A DNA stretch of 64,000 nt from Comamonas sp009360615 (GCF_035784015.1 NZ_JALKOW010000001.1), one strand, 5' to 3'. Positions 52,220 to 61,272 are shown, numbered from the stretch's first letter. Notes: generated by a model from the letters alone, not told the origin. A program made the numbers and translations.

Positions 52220-53539
52220 ATGGAAATAGCCATACTTTTCGCTCTCATCTGTCTGAACGGCCTGTTCGCCATGTCGGAAATCGCGCTGGTCACCGCCCGC
52301 AAGAGCCGCATGCAGAAGCTGGTGGATGAGGGCGACAGCGGCGCGGCAGCGGCCATCAAGCTGGGTGAGGATCCGACGCGTTTCCTGTCCACCATCCAGA
52401 TCGGCATCACCTCCATCGGCGTGCTCAACGGCATTGTCGGCGAGGCGGCCCTGGCCGGCCCGCTGGAGAGCTGGCTCATCACCCTGGGCATGACCCAGAA
52501 ATATGCCGACTACCTCTCCACCGGCCTGGTGGTGGTGCTGATCACCTATTTCTCCATTGTGGTGGGCGAGCTGGTTCCCAAGCGCCTGGGCCAGACCCAT
52601 CCCGAGGCGCTGGCCCGCCTGATCTCGCGCCCCATCAACTTCCTGGCCCTGGCCACCAAACCCTTTGTCTGGCTGCTGTCGGCATCGACGCGCGGTCTGC
52701 TCAAGGTGCTGGGCGTCAAGGAAAGCAATGGCAGTGTGGTGACCGAAGAGGAAATCCAGGCCATCCTGGTGGAAGGCCATACGGCTGGCGTGATCGAGTC
52801 GCAGGAGCACACCATGGTGCGCAATGTGTTTCGTCTGGACGATCGCCAGATCGGCTCGCTCATGGTGCCGCGCAGCGATGTCATCTGCCTGGATATCGAC
52901 GAAAGCCTGGAAGAGACGCTGGCCCGCATCGAGCAGGCCGATCACGCGCGCTTCCCGGTCGTGCGCGGCGATATGAACAATATCGTGGGCGTGCTCAATG
53001 CGCGTCAGTGGCTGGCACAGGCCCTGCGCAACCAGAGCCAGCAGGCGCTCAAGGACCAGCCTCTGCAGGCGGCCCTCTACGTGCCCGAGACCATTACCGG
53101 CATGGAACTGCTGGACAACTTCCGCACCTCCGATCTGCAGATGGCTTTTGTGATCGACGAGTACGGCGAGGTGCAGGGCATCGTCACGCTGCAGGACTTG
53201 ATCGAGGCGATCACCGGCGAATTCCAGCCGCGCGACCCCGAGACCAGCTGGGCCGTCCAGCGCGAAGATGGCAGCTGGCTGCTGGATGGCCATATTCCTG
53301 TGCCCGAGCTCAAGGATCGCCTGGGCCTGCATGCCGTTCCCGAGGAAGAGCGTGGTCGCTATCACACCCTGAGCGGCATGATCATGCTGCTGCTGGGTCG
53401 CGTGCCCGCCGAGGCCGATGTGGTGGAGTGGGAGGACTGGCGTTTTGAAGTCGTCGACATGGACGGCAAGACGCTGGACAAGGTGCTGGCCACCCGGCTG
53501 GAGCCCCTGGTCACCGTGGCATCGTTGAGCAGCGAATAA
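52220..53539 (+). CDS. CNNM/CorC-type membrane protein (hemolysin-like, UPF0053)
   Basis: This 439-residue protein has an N-terminal DUF21/CNNM membrane domain (~1-190, with MEIAILFALICLNGLFAMSE and VVGELVPKRLGQTHPE), two CBS domains (~215-335, MVPRSDVICLDIDESLEETL and LIEAITGE) and a C-terminal CorC_HlyC domain. Members are linked to Mg2+/Co2+ efflux or cation homeostasis; the old hemolysin label is misleading. Start ATG 52220. Divergent from cysI and transcribed alone. Confidence 0.9.
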   Translation: MEIAILFALICLNGLFAMSEIALVTARKSRMQKLVDEGDSGAAAAIKLGEDPTRFLSTIQIGITSIGVLNGIVGEAALAGPLESWLITLGMTQKYADYLSTGLVVVLITYFSIVVGELVPKRLGQTHPEALARLISRPINFLALATKPFVWLLSASTRGLLKVLGVKESNGSVVTEEEIQAILVEGHTAGVIESQEHTMVRNVFRLDDRQIGSLMVPRSDVICLDIDESLEETLARIEQADHARFPVVRGDMNNIVGVLNARQWLAQALRNQSQQALKDQPLQAALYVPETITGMELLDNFRTSDLQMAFVIDEYGEVQGIVTLQDLIEAITGEFQPRDPETSWAVQREDGSWLLDGHIPVPELKDRLGLHAVPEEERGRYHTLSGMIMLLLGRVPAEADVVEWEDWRFEVVDMDGKTLDKVLATRLEPLVTVASLSSE

Positions 53540-53595
53540 GCTCGGGCATCCAGCTCCGGGTCTCCGGACGACACCGAGCGGCGCGGTGTCCCTTT

Positions 53596-55575
53596 TTAGC
53601 GAGCGCTCTGCCTGGGCTGCTGCAGGGCTCGGCTCCACAGACGCCGTGTGCCCAGGGCCTGCGCCAGCCTGGCATCCAGAGGCAGCGGCTCGCCATGCAG
53701 GTGTGCCGCCAGCAGTTCGCCGCACAGCAATGACAGCGTCAGCCCGCGCGAGCCCAGCCCCGTCAGCACCCACAGCCCCGGCAGCTCGTCGGCCACCTGC
53801 CCGGCGGGGCCGGTCAGCGGCAGGCGGTCATAGGCGGCGCAGCGCACGCGCGCCCAGGTGTCGGGCGTCTGCGAAGCCTCAAAGAAGGCATTCAGCGCCT
53901 GTCTGCACCGGGGCAGCAGAGCCGCCAGCTTTTCGCCATTGCTGGCATGGGCAGCCCGTTGGTCGGCGGCCGTGGGGGGAAGCTCCGTCACATCGCGCTC
54001 GAAGGTCGATCCCATGACCCATTGGTGCGCGCCTGCCTCGCTGGCCGAGGGAAAGTCGGGCACCAGATTGCCGTTGCCGTTGACGGGGAAGGGCGGCATG
54101 GCTGCCCGGGTCCCGGCATCATGCTCGGCCACGCTGACCTGCCCGCGAATGGCCTGCAGCTCCCATGCGCCTGCTGCCAGGCCGCTGGCCTGGAGCAAGG
54201 GTTGGGTGTCCGGGCCCAGGGCCAGCACCAGCATCGGGGCTTCTGCAAGGGTCTGGCCCGGTGCATCCTGCACCTGCCAGAGACGGCGTACCGGATCGCG
54301 TGAAAGTCTTGCGGCCGGAGCATGGCCCTGCCAACGAATCCCGGGGGATTGCAGCAGCGCCCTCACCAGCTGCGCAGGGCGCACCCAGCCTGCCTGCTCA
54401 TGCCAGACGGCGTGACTGTCTTCAGGCAGATGCGCCGCTGCCAGCTGGGCCGGCTGCACGGGCGCGCTCCAGTGCAGGCCCCAGGGGTGGCTATCGCTTT
54501 CGGGCTGCAGCCAGGGCTTGGGCAGGTGTGAAGGCTCGTTCAGGTCGTGCTCGAGCACACCACCTTGGGCCCAGTCTAGGCCCGGTCGCAATCTGTTCGT
54601 TTCGCTCAGTTGCTGCAAATTTTGTAGCGTTGTGCGAACACCGCTCCTGGACAGGCGCGATAAAACACTGTCGTCGGGCGATATATGCGGGCAGAACAAG
54701 CCGGCAGGCAGGCCGGAGGCTCCGGCAGCAGGCTCAGACGCCGCATCCAGAACGGTCACATCCCATCCGCGTCGGGCCAGGCTGGCTGCGGCTGCGGCAC
54801 CAGCCAGACCGGCACCCAGCACCAGACAGCTGCCGGCCCGGCTCACCGGTGGCGGCAGGCCATCGCTGCGATGGCGCGGCTCCCAGGTCGGGTTGTAGGC
54901 CGCATGCAGGTTATGGCGCTTGGGTGGCACCCCGGCGCATTTCTTGACTTCAAAGCCTTGTGCCTTGAGCGCCTGGCGCACATGACCGGCCACGCACCAG
55001 CTGGCCAGCTGCGTCCCCCGACGGCAATGGCGGGCAATGTTCTTCATGGTGTCTTCATCCCACATCTCGGGGTTGAGCCGGGGAGAAAAGCCATCCAGGT
55101 ACACGCTGTCAGCCGTCATCTGCTGCTTGCGCAACATGGTCTTGGCGTCGCCTATATAGAGCGTCAGCAGGAGCCGGCCGTCGTCAAACGAGAGGCGGTG
55201 CACGCCAGGCAGCAGTCCCCACCACTGTGCGGCCAGTTGCTCGCCAAGCGGACGCAGTGTCTCGTCACGGGGCAAGGATCTCAGCAGATCCTCGCGCGAC
55301 ACCGGGTGCGCTTCCACCGAGACAAAATGCAGCAGGCGCGGTCGCCTGGGGTCGGCCTTCCAGGCGGCCCAGGTCACCAGAAAATTCAGGCCCAGGCCGA
55401 AGCCGGTTTCCAGAATGCGCCACTGCGCCGCATCAGCCCAGGCCGCAGGCAGACCGCAGCCGCCGAGAAAGACCTTGCGGGCCTGGTCCAGGCCGCCCAG
55501 CTCGCTGTGATAGCGGTCGCCAAATCGGGGGTTGTAGGGAGTGCCATCCGGCATCCAGGTGATCGGTTCTGACAT
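53596..55575 (-). CDS. mnmC: Bifunctional tRNA wobble-uridine enzyme MnmC
   Basis: This 659-residue two-domain enzyme finishes mnm5s2U34 in tRNA. The N-terminal domain (~1-245) is the SAM-dependent methyltransferase (ILETGFGLGLNFLVTW, DSVYLDGFSPRLNPEMW). The C-terminal domain (from ~255) is the FAD-dependent cmnm5U demodifying oxidase (CLVLGAGLAGAAAAASLARRGWDVTVLD, ending WVLTGLGSRGLTLSLLCGELLAAHL). The start MSEPITWMPDGTPYNPRFGD matches relatives; the frame is open 36 codons further upstream. Convergent with the CNNM gene. Confidence 0.95.
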   Translation of the reverse strand: MSEPITWMPDGTPYNPRFGDRYHSELGGLDQARKVFLGGCGLPAAWADAAQWRILETGFGLGLNFLVTWAAWKADPRRPRLLHFVSVEAHPVSREDLLRSLPRDETLRPLGEQLAAQWWGLLPGVHRLSFDDGRLLLTLYIGDAKTMLRKQQMTADSVYLDGFSPRLNPEMWDEDTMKNIARHCRRGTQLASWCVAGHVRQALKAQGFEVKKCAGVPPKRHNLHAAYNPTWEPRHRSDGLPPPVSRAGSCLVLGAGLAGAAAAASLARRGWDVTVLDAASEPAAGASGLPAGLFCPHISPDDSVLSRLSRSGVRTTLQNLQQLSETNRLRPGLDWAQGGVLEHDLNEPSHLPKPWLQPESDSHPWGLHWSAPVQPAQLAAAHLPEDSHAVWHEQAGWVRPAQLVRALLQSPGIRWQGHAPAARLSRDPVRRLWQVQDAPGQTLAEAPMLVLALGPDTQPLLQASGLAAGAWELQAIRGQVSVAEHDAGTRAAMPPFPVNGNGNLVPDFPSASEAGAHQWVMGSTFERDVTELPPTAADQRAAHASNGEKLAALLPRCRQALNAFFEASQTPDTWARVRCAAYDRLPLTGPAGQVADELPGLWVLTGLGSRGLTLSLLCGELLAAHLHGEPLPLDARLAQALGTRRLWSRALQQPRQSAR

Positions 55576-55727
55576 GGCAGGAAAATGCGCCAAGTGATAT
55601 TGCGGGCAAAACTGGAGCAGCTTGAAGGAAAAAAGGACACCGATCAGCAGCCTTGCCGCTTCGCATCGAGGCGGTCGTTGCACTGCCGAAGGCCGAGGCG
55701 GCGCAAAGTGCCTCCGTCAGCCTGATC

Positions 55728-56393
55728 TTATTCCCAGCGCTGCTGGTAGGAGAAAACCGGAAGACGCCATTTGAAACGAATGGCGGCCAGACGAAAGGCC
55801 AGTCCCCCCGCAAAACAGACCAGGGTGCTGATATTGGAGCCGACCTCCAGATACCGCAGGCCCAGGAACATCAGGCATACGGACAGCGACACGCTGGCAT
55901 ACAACTCCCGACGGAACACCACGGGGACCTGGTTGCAGAGCACATCGCGCAAAATGCCGCCGCTGATGCCGGTAATCATGCCGGCCATGATGACCACGAT
56001 GGTCGGGTAGCCCAGTTCCAGTGCAGTATGGCAGCCGATCAGCGAAAAGGCGATCAGGCCCATGGCATCCAGCAGGAGGAAGACCTGTTTGAGGCGGTGC
56101 ATATGGCGCGCGATCACGGTGGTCAGCAGGCCGAAGCTGATGACCAGATACACATATTCGGGGTGCTGGGTCCAGCCGATGGGATAGTGGCCCAGTACCA
56201 TGTCGCGGATGGTGCCGCCGCCCAGGGCAGTGACAAAGGCGATGACGACGACGCCGAAGATATCCATATTGCGCCGGCCCGCAGCGAGGGCGCCGGACAT
56301 GGCTTCGGCGGTAATGGCCACCAGATAGATGACCAGCATGACGGTGAAGTTGGAGGCCTGGAACGAGTCCAGCAAAGAGATGGAGGGAAGCAT
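55728..56393 (-). CDS. Glycine-riboswitch-controlled membrane protein, PF03458 (UPF0126) family
   Basis: This 221-residue protein has about seven hydrophobic segments in two repeats, each with a Gly-rich motif ALGGGTIRDMVLG and ITGISGGILRDVLC. The family is annotated as a glycine transporter or TRIC-like channel, mainly because many members sit behind glycine riboswitches, as here. The start MLPSISLLDSFQ is just downstream of the riboswitch; upstream in-frame codons lie inside the aptamer. Direction of glycine movement is not established. Confidence 0.88.
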   Translation of the reverse strand: MLPSISLLDSFQASNFTVMLVIYLVAITAEAMSGALAAGRRNMDIFGVVVIAFVTALGGGTIRDMVLGHYPIGWTQHPEYVYLVISFGLLTTVIARHMHRLKQVFLLLDAMGLIAFSLIGCHTALELGYPTIVVIMAGMITGISGGILRDVLCNQVPVVFRRELYASVSLSVCLMFLGLRYLEVGSNISTLVCFAGGLAFRLAAIRFKWRLPVFSYQQRWE

Positions 56394-56417
56394 GAAGGCA
56401 CTTGAAAATAGACCAGC

Positions 56418-56672
56418 CACTCGCATCAGCGCGAGTGTCCGGCTTGCCTCTCCCGCTGTCCTTTTACCTGAGAGTTGCACATGGGCACCTTCGCGATGCC
56501 CATGCTTGCCCCTTCGGTGAGTCCTGCAGACTTGTGGTCGCGGACTGCTCTCCAGTTGGCGAAATCCGGGTCCTGTCAGACCCACCTGCGGTACTTGCTG
56601 CCTGAGCGATTATGGGAGTTTGCGCCTTCGGCGGGAACCGTTGGCAGGTTCCGCTCTCCCGCAGGATGGGCG
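56418..56672 (-). promoter_or_regulatory. Tandem glycine riboswitch with hairpin expression platform
   Basis: Minus-strand RNA shows two glycine aptamers. Aptamer 1 begins GCGGGAGAGCGG with CGCCGAAGGCGCAAAC and CGCTCAGGCA (56672 down to ~56560). Aptamer 2 has CTGGAGAGCAGTC, CACCGAAGGGGCAAGC, AACTCTCAGGTAAAAGGACAG and GCGGGAGAGG (~56555 to 56445). A hairpin CACTCGC/GCGAGTG (56418-56437) then leads into the 221-residue membrane protein gene 25 bp away. The CCGAAGG and CTCAGGTA words are diagnostic. Confidence 0.95.
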
Positions 56673-56756
56673 CGATTCTAGCCAGTTTCGGAGGCTTCAT
56701 TCGGGTTAATACCTGTATCAGCCGGGTTTCAGCGGTCTTGCGGTTGCCGGCACGCA

Positions 56757-56790
56757 AGAAAAAAGCCCCGAGGCCTGGGCCACGGGGCTT
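56757..56790 (-). terminator. Intrinsic terminator after yggX
   Basis: Stem AAGCCCCG / CGGGGCTT (56763-56770 and 56783-56790) with a 12-base loop; on the minus strand it is followed by TTTTTTCTTG. 20 bp past the yggX stop. Confidence 0.88.
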
Positions 56791-56809
56791 AGTGTCCAGC
56801 CGTCCGCAA

Positions 56810-57085
56810 TCACTCGGCGCTGGGTGGCACATAGCCGGCTGCAGCATCTGCGCCGCTGCCAAAGAAATGGTTCTCCATCTGGCGGGCCAGGTACTGGCGG
56901 GCGCGGGCATCGGCCAGGTTCAGGCGGTTTTCATTGATCAGCATGGTCTGGTGCTTGAGCCAGTCGGCCCAGGCCTGCTTGCTCACGTTTTCATAGATGC
57001 GCTTGCCCAGATCGCCAGGTGCGGGTGGGAAATCCAGGCCTTCAGCGTCTTGACCAAGCTTGATGCAGTGAACGGTACGTGCCAT
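56810..57085 (-). CDS. yggX: Fe(2+)-trafficking/oxidative damage protection protein YggX
   Basis: This 91-residue small protein has the family start RTVHCIKLGQDAEGLDFPP (conserved Cys) and core YENVSKQAWADWLKHQTMLINENRLN. It is linked to protection of Fe-S clusters from oxidation. The start MARTVHC (57085) is chosen over an ATG 45 bp upstream. Divergent from the sulfate-binding protein gene. Confidence 0.95.
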   Translation of the reverse strand: MARTVHCIKLGQDAEGLDFPPAPGDLGKRIYENVSKQAWADWLKHQTMLINENRLNLADARARQYLARQMENHFFGSGADAAAGYVPPSAE

Positions 57086-57125
57086 GTGTTGGGTCCTCTT
57101 GGTTGATTTCAGATGTTTGGGTAAT

Positions 57126-57150
57126 AACAAACTGAAATCTTAGTAGTTTG
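57126..57150. promoter_or_regulatory. Inverted repeat / CysB-like motif before sbp
   Basis: AACAAAC (57126-57132) and TTAGT (57140-57144) repeat the layout seen before cysI. The region also forms an inverted repeat CAAACT-N11-AGTTTG (57128-57150). It sits about 80 bp before the sbp start, a plausible activator site. Confidence 0.4.
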
Positions 57151-57228
57151 AGTTTTAAGAATGCGGCTCAAGAATGCAAGGCAACGGGGCAGAAGCCCGT
57201 TATCCATTCACTCCAAGAACACAGTCCA

Positions 57229-58260
57229 ATGAAAAATCGTCGCAACTTTATCAAGTTTCCTCTGGCTGCCGGTCTGATTGCTGGCTTGACCCTCTCGGCT
57301 CTGCCCACATTGCCCGCCTTCGCCCAGACCGGCGTGCAACTGCTCAACGTCTCCTACGACCCCACACGCGAACTCTACGTGAACTACAACCAGGCGTTCG
57401 TCAAGTACTGGAAAGCCACGCAGAACCAGGATGTGACCATCAAGCAGTCGCATGGAGGCTCGGGCAAGCAGGCGCGCTCCATCATCGATGGCATCGAAGC
57501 CGATGTGGCCACGCTGGCCCTGGCCGGCGATATCGATGCGCTGGTCAAGAACGGCAATGTCAAGCCGGACTGGCAAAAACGCCTGCCGCACAACAGCGCA
57601 CCCTACAGCTCCACCATCGTGTTCCTGGTCAAGAAGGGCAACCCCAAGGGCATCAAGGACTGGGACGACCTGGTCAAGCCCGGTATCCAGGTGATCACGC
57701 CCAACCCCAAGACCTCGGGTGGCGCGCGCTGGAACTATCTGGCCGCCTGGGAATTTGCCAAGCGCAAGTACGGCGGCGATGCACAGGCCAAGGACTTCAT
57801 CACCAAGCTCTACAAGAACGTCCCCGTGCTCGACACTGGTGCGCGCGGCTCCACCGTGACTTTTGTGCAGCGCGGTCTGGGCGATGTGCTGCTGGCCTGG
57901 GAGAACGAGGCCTATCTGGCACTCAAGGAGTTTGGACCCGAGAAATTCCAGATCGTTGCCCCCTCGCTGTCCATCCTCGCCGAACCTTCGGTCGCCGTGG
58001 TCGACAAGGTGGTGGATAAAAAGGGCACGCGTGCCGTGGCCGAGGCCTATCTGAAGTATCTGTACTCCGAAGAAGCCCAGCGCATCGCCGGCAAGAACTT
58101 CTACCGTCCCACCGATGCCAAGGTCGCCGCCGAGTTCGCCAGCCAGTTCCCCAAGCTGGAGCTCTTCACCATCGACAAGGCATTTGGCGGCTGGGCTGCG
58201 GCAGACAAGGCCCACTTCGCCGATGGCGGCAGCTTCGATCAGATCTACACCAAGAAATAA
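57229..58260 (+). CDS. sbp: Sulfate/thiosulfate-binding periplasmic protein
   Basis: This 343-residue solute receptor has a signal peptide (MKNRRNFIKFPLAAGLIAGL, then LTLSALPTLPAFAQ, cleavage after AFA). Sulfate-binding motifs are LLNVSYDPTRELY, KQSHGGSGKQARSIIDG, NPKTSGGARWNYLAAW and DTGARGSTVTFVQRG. No CysTWA permease genes follow; instead ssuE starts 68 bp later. The transporter it serves must be encoded elsewhere. The start at 57229 is fixed by the signal peptide. Confidence 0.94.
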   Translation: MKNRRNFIKFPLAAGLIAGLTLSALPTLPAFAQTGVQLLNVSYDPTRELYVNYNQAFVKYWKATQNQDVTIKQSHGGSGKQARSIIDGIEADVATLALAGDIDALVKNGNVKPDWQKRLPHNSAPYSSTIVFLVKKGNPKGIKDWDDLVKPGIQVITPNPKTSGGARWNYLAAWEFAKRKYGGDAQAKDFITKLYKNVPVLDTGARGSTVTFVQRGLGDVLLAWENEAYLALKEFGPEKFQIVAPSLSILAEPSVAVVDKVVDKKGTRAVAEAYLKYLYSEEAQRIAGKNFYRPTDAKVAAEFASQFPKLELFTIDKAFGGWAAADKAHFADGGSFDQIYTKK

Positions 58261-58328
58261 GTGAAATGCAAGACAGGAGGGCGATGAGTGCTCCTGTCTT
58301 TGCAATAACAAAAAGATAGAACCAAGCC

Positions 58329-58925
58329 ATGTCGATTCTGCTGATTGCCGGTAGCCCCTCGCAGCCTTCGCGCTCCAGTGCCCTGCTCAATGCCGTGGCC
58401 GCGCGTCTCCAGGCCCAGGGTCTGAACACCGAGCCCGTGCTGCAGCTCAACCAGCTGGACCCCGCAGCCCTGCTGCATGCACGCTTCGATCATGCCGAGA
58501 TTCGTGCCGTGACCGAGCGCGTGGCCCGGGCCGATGCGGTGGTGGTGGCCACCCCCGTCTACAAGGCAGCCTACAGCGGTCTGCTCAAGGTGTTTCTCGA
58601 TGTGCTGCCGCAGACGGCGCTCAAGGGCAAGCTGGTCCTGCCCCTGGCCACGGGCGGTAGTCCTCACCATATGCTGGCCCTGGACTACGCGCTGCGCCCG
58701 GTGCTGCAGTCGCTGGGCGCGCGGCATATTCTGCCGGGCATCTATGCCACCGACCAGGGCGTGCCCCTGCTGCCCGAAGGCGGTTATGGCCTGGCCCCCG
58801 AGATTGCCGAACGCGTCGAGGATGCCGCCCAGTTGCTGGCCACCGATCTGCGCCGCAGTGCCCAGTGGGCTGCCGCCAATGACTTTGAAAGCATCGCGTT
58901 TGCCGACGTGCGATGTAGCGTTTGA
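58329..58925 (+). CDS. ssuE: NADPH-dependent FMN reductase SsuE
   Basis: This 198-residue flavodoxin-fold reductase supplies FMNH2 to SsuD. N-terminal phosphate loop SILLIAGSPSQPSRSSAL; VVVATPVYKAAYSGLLKVFLDVLP and LPLATGGSPHHMLALDYALRPVL are SsuE-type motifs. First of the ssu genes; it is followed by repeat copy C and the first SsuA. Confidence 0.93.
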   Translation: MSILLIAGSPSQPSRSSALLNAVAARLQAQGLNTEPVLQLNQLDPAALLHARFDHAEIRAVTERVARADAVVVATPVYKAAYSGLLKVFLDVLPQTALKGKLVLPLATGGSPHHMLALDYALRPVLQSLGARHILPGIYATDQGVPLLPEGGYGLAPEIAERVEDAAQLLATDLRRSAQWAAANDFESIAFADVRCSV

Positions 58926-58928
58926 ACT

Positions 58929-59005
58929 AGCGCCCCCCTGAGCCGCTACGCGGCTTCCCCCGAGGGGACGGCAGCATCGCTGCGGGGTGCCCCTTGCTTG
59001 CTGCC
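58929..59005 (+). repeat. Intra-operonic GC-rich repeat, copy C
   Basis: Begins a few bases after the ssuE stop: CGCCCCCCTGAGCCGCTACG, then CGGCTTCCCCCGAGGGGACG, ATCGCTGCGGGGTGCC and CCTTGCTTGCTGCC. Same orientation relative to transcription as copies A, B and D, but with the middle hairpin shortened. The rest of the 221-bp gap to ssuA shows no gene. Confidence 0.75.
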
Positions 59006-59146
59006 TCACTGATGGGGCGGCGCCCATTTCTCCATGTCTCTGTTTTTGATAGCAGTCCCCGCACTGCGAAGGCCGAGTTGCGCCTGAAATCAGGCCAAAG
59101 GTGCGCCTGAAGTGTGTGGACTGCAAGCTCCAAGGATTGATTTCTC

Positions 59147-60169
59147 ATGACCGATCGCAACAACACTTCTGTCATCATTTCGTCGCAATTGCTGAACACC
59201 ACACGCCGTCAGTGGCTGGCGGGTACGGCAGCTTCGGCGCTGGCGCTGGCCTCGGGCAGACTGCATGCGCAGCAGGGCAATGGCACGGCAGGCGGGCAGC
59301 GCGTGCTGCGCGTGGGCCATCAAAAAGGCTGGCTGTCGATTCTCAAGAATCGCGGCACGCTGGAAAAGCGCCTGAGCCCGCTGGGTGTGGCCGTGCGCTG
59401 GGTCGAGTTCAATGCCGGCCCCGTGCAGCTGGAGGCGCTCAACGTGGGGTCCATCGATTTTGGCGATGTGGGCGAGGCTCCGCCCATCTTTGCCCAGGCC
59501 GCCGGCGCTCCCCTGGTCTATGCGGGTGCCACGGTGGCGCGACCCGGCCTGGAAGCCGTCATCGTGCCCAAGGGCTCGTCCATCCGCAGCGTGGCCGATC
59601 TCAAGGGCAAGCGCATTGCCTACAACAAGGGCTCGAACGTCCATTACTTCCTGGTCAAGCTGCTGGAAAAGCATGGCCTCAAGTACGGCGACGTGCAGTC
59701 GGTCTTTCTGGCACCTCCCGATGCACGTGCCGCGTTCGAGAAGGGGTCCGTGGATGCCTGGGTGATCTGGGACCCGTTCCTGGCCTCGGCCCAGAAGACC
59801 CTGGATGCGCGCCTGCTGGCCGATGCCAGGGGTGTGGTCAACAACCGAGCCTACTACTTCACCTCGCGCGACTATGCGAGCCGCAATGCCGATGTGCTGC
59901 GCATCGCGATCGAGGAAATCGCCGCCATCGATGCATGGGCCGGCAAGAACAAGAGTGCAGCCGCAGCCGAGCTGTCGCAGATTCTGGGCCTGGACACGGC
60001 GGTGACAGAGCTGTACCTGAACCGTACCGAGTTCGGCACCAGGGCCGTGAACGCCGAGATCCTCGGCGAGCAGCAGAAGATCGCAGACACCTTCTTCGAT
60101 CTCAAGCTGATCCCCAAGAGACTGAATCTGCTGCATGCCGCGCCCGTGGACTTGCTGGCCAGCCGCTGA
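59147..60169 (+). CDS. ssuA: Aliphatic sulfonate-binding periplasmic protein SsuA, copy 1
   Basis: This 340-residue periplasmic receptor has an N-terminal export signal with twin arginines (TTRRQWLAGTAASALALASG, ending LHAQQ), so Tat export is possible. SsuA motifs are LRVGHQKGWLSILKNRGTLEKRL, FNAGPVQLEALNVGSIDFGDVGEAPP and AAFEKGSVDAWVIWDPF. Followed directly (TGATG) by a second SsuA. Confidence 0.93.
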   Translation: MTDRNNTSVIISSQLLNTTRRQWLAGTAASALALASGRLHAQQGNGTAGGQRVLRVGHQKGWLSILKNRGTLEKRLSPLGVAVRWVEFNAGPVQLEALNVGSIDFGDVGEAPPIFAQAAGAPLVYAGATVARPGLEAVIVPKGSSIRSVADLKGKRIAYNKGSNVHYFLVKLLEKHGLKYGDVQSVFLAPPDARAAFEKGSVDAWVIWDPFLASAQKTLDARLLADARGVVNNRAYYFTSRDYASRNADVLRIAIEEIAAIDAWAGKNKSAAAAELSQILGLDTAVTELYLNRTEFGTRAVNAEILGEQQKIADTFFDLKLIPKRLNLLHAAPVDLLASR

Positions 60170-60189
60170 TGCATGAAAAGGCCACCGCC

Positions 60190-61272
60190 ATGAGTTCCGC
60201 ATCCTCTGCACCCCGTTTTCATCGCGGCCGCCGTCAGGCGCTGCAGTTGCTGGGCACCACGGCCTTCAGCTGGACGCTGGCGGCCTATTACGCCGACGAG
60301 GCCCTGGCCCAGTCTGCACCGACCGTCGCGGCACCGGCCCAGTTGCGCATCGGCTACCAGAAATCGGCCGTCAACCTGGTCGTGCTCAAGCAGCACGGCG
60401 TGCTGGAAAAGCGTTTTCCGGGCACCAGGATCAGCTGGCTTGAATTTCCTGCCGGGCCGCAATTGCTGGAGGCTCTGTCGGCCGGCAGCCTGGACTTCGG
60501 CCTGACCGGCGATTCGCCGCCCGTGTTCGCCCAGGCTGCAGGCAAGGATCTGCGTTACGTCGGGGCCGAGCCGCCCAAGCCCGAAAGCTCGGCCATTCTG
60601 GTGCTGGCCGATTCGCCGCTGAAAACCCTGGCCGACCTCAAGGGCAGGCGCGTGGCGCTGCAAAAAGGCTCCAGCGCCCACTATCTGCTGGTACGCGCGC
60701 TGGACAAGGCGGGTATCGCCTGGGCCGACATCCAGCCCGTATATCTCGCTCCGGCCGATGCGCGCGCGGCGTTCGAACGTGGCAGCGTCGATGCCTGGGC
60801 CATCTGGGACCCGTTCTACGCGGCCACCGAGCTGAGCATCCGACCGCGTGTACTGACCACCGGTGAAGGTCTGACGGGCAACAACTCTTTCTATCTGGCC
60901 TCGCGGGGCCTGGTCGAGCACCATCCCCAGCTCATCAAGGCCTTGTTCGACGAGCTCACGCGTGCCGACCAGCTGGTGCAGGCCTCGCGCCGGGAGACGG
61001 TGCAGCTGCTGGCCGCTTTCAGCGGTCTGGACGCGAATGTGGTCAGCCGTTTCATCGGCCGAAGGCCCAGCTCGCCGACCACGCTGCTCAGTCCCGCCAT
61101 CGTGGTCGAGCAGCAACGCGTGGCCGATACCTTTTTTCGTCTGGGCGTGATTCCGCGCCAGGTGAAGGTGGCTGACATCGTCTGGCAACCCACAGCGGCG
61201 GAGTACGCCCGCCCTGGGCAGACCGGCCCTGCCGCCTCATCCATCACGCCCACCGTGGCATCCAGGTTCTAA
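60190..61272 (+). CDS. ssuA2: Aliphatic sulfonate-binding periplasmic protein SsuA, copy 2
   Basis: This 360-residue paralogue of the preceding protein has a Tat-like or Sec signal (HRGRRQALQLLGTTAFSWTL, ending EALAQ). Shared motifs are LRIGYQKSAVNLVVLKQHGVLEKRF, FPAGPQLLEALSAGSLDFGLTGDSPP and AAFERGSVDAWAIWDPF. The C-terminus is longer (PAASSITPTVASRF). ATG 60190 follows AAAAGG; an alternative ATG at 60169 overlaps the previous stop. A different sulfonate range from copy 1 is plausible. Confidence 0.92.
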   Translation: MSSASSAPRFHRGRRQALQLLGTTAFSWTLAAYYADEALAQSAPTVAAPAQLRIGYQKSAVNLVVLKQHGVLEKRFPGTRISWLEFPAGPQLLEALSAGSLDFGLTGDSPPVFAQAAGKDLRYVGAEPPKPESSAILVLADSPLKTLADLKGRRVALQKGSSAHYLLVRALDKAGIAWADIQPVYLAPADARAAFERGSVDAWAIWDPFYAATELSIRPRVLTTGEGLTGNNSFYLASRGLVEHHPQLIKALFDELTRADQLVQASRRETVQLLAAFSGLDANVVSRFIGRRPSSPTTLLSPAIVVEQQRVADTFFRLGVIPRQVKVADIVWQPTAAEYARPGQTGPAASSITPTVASRF

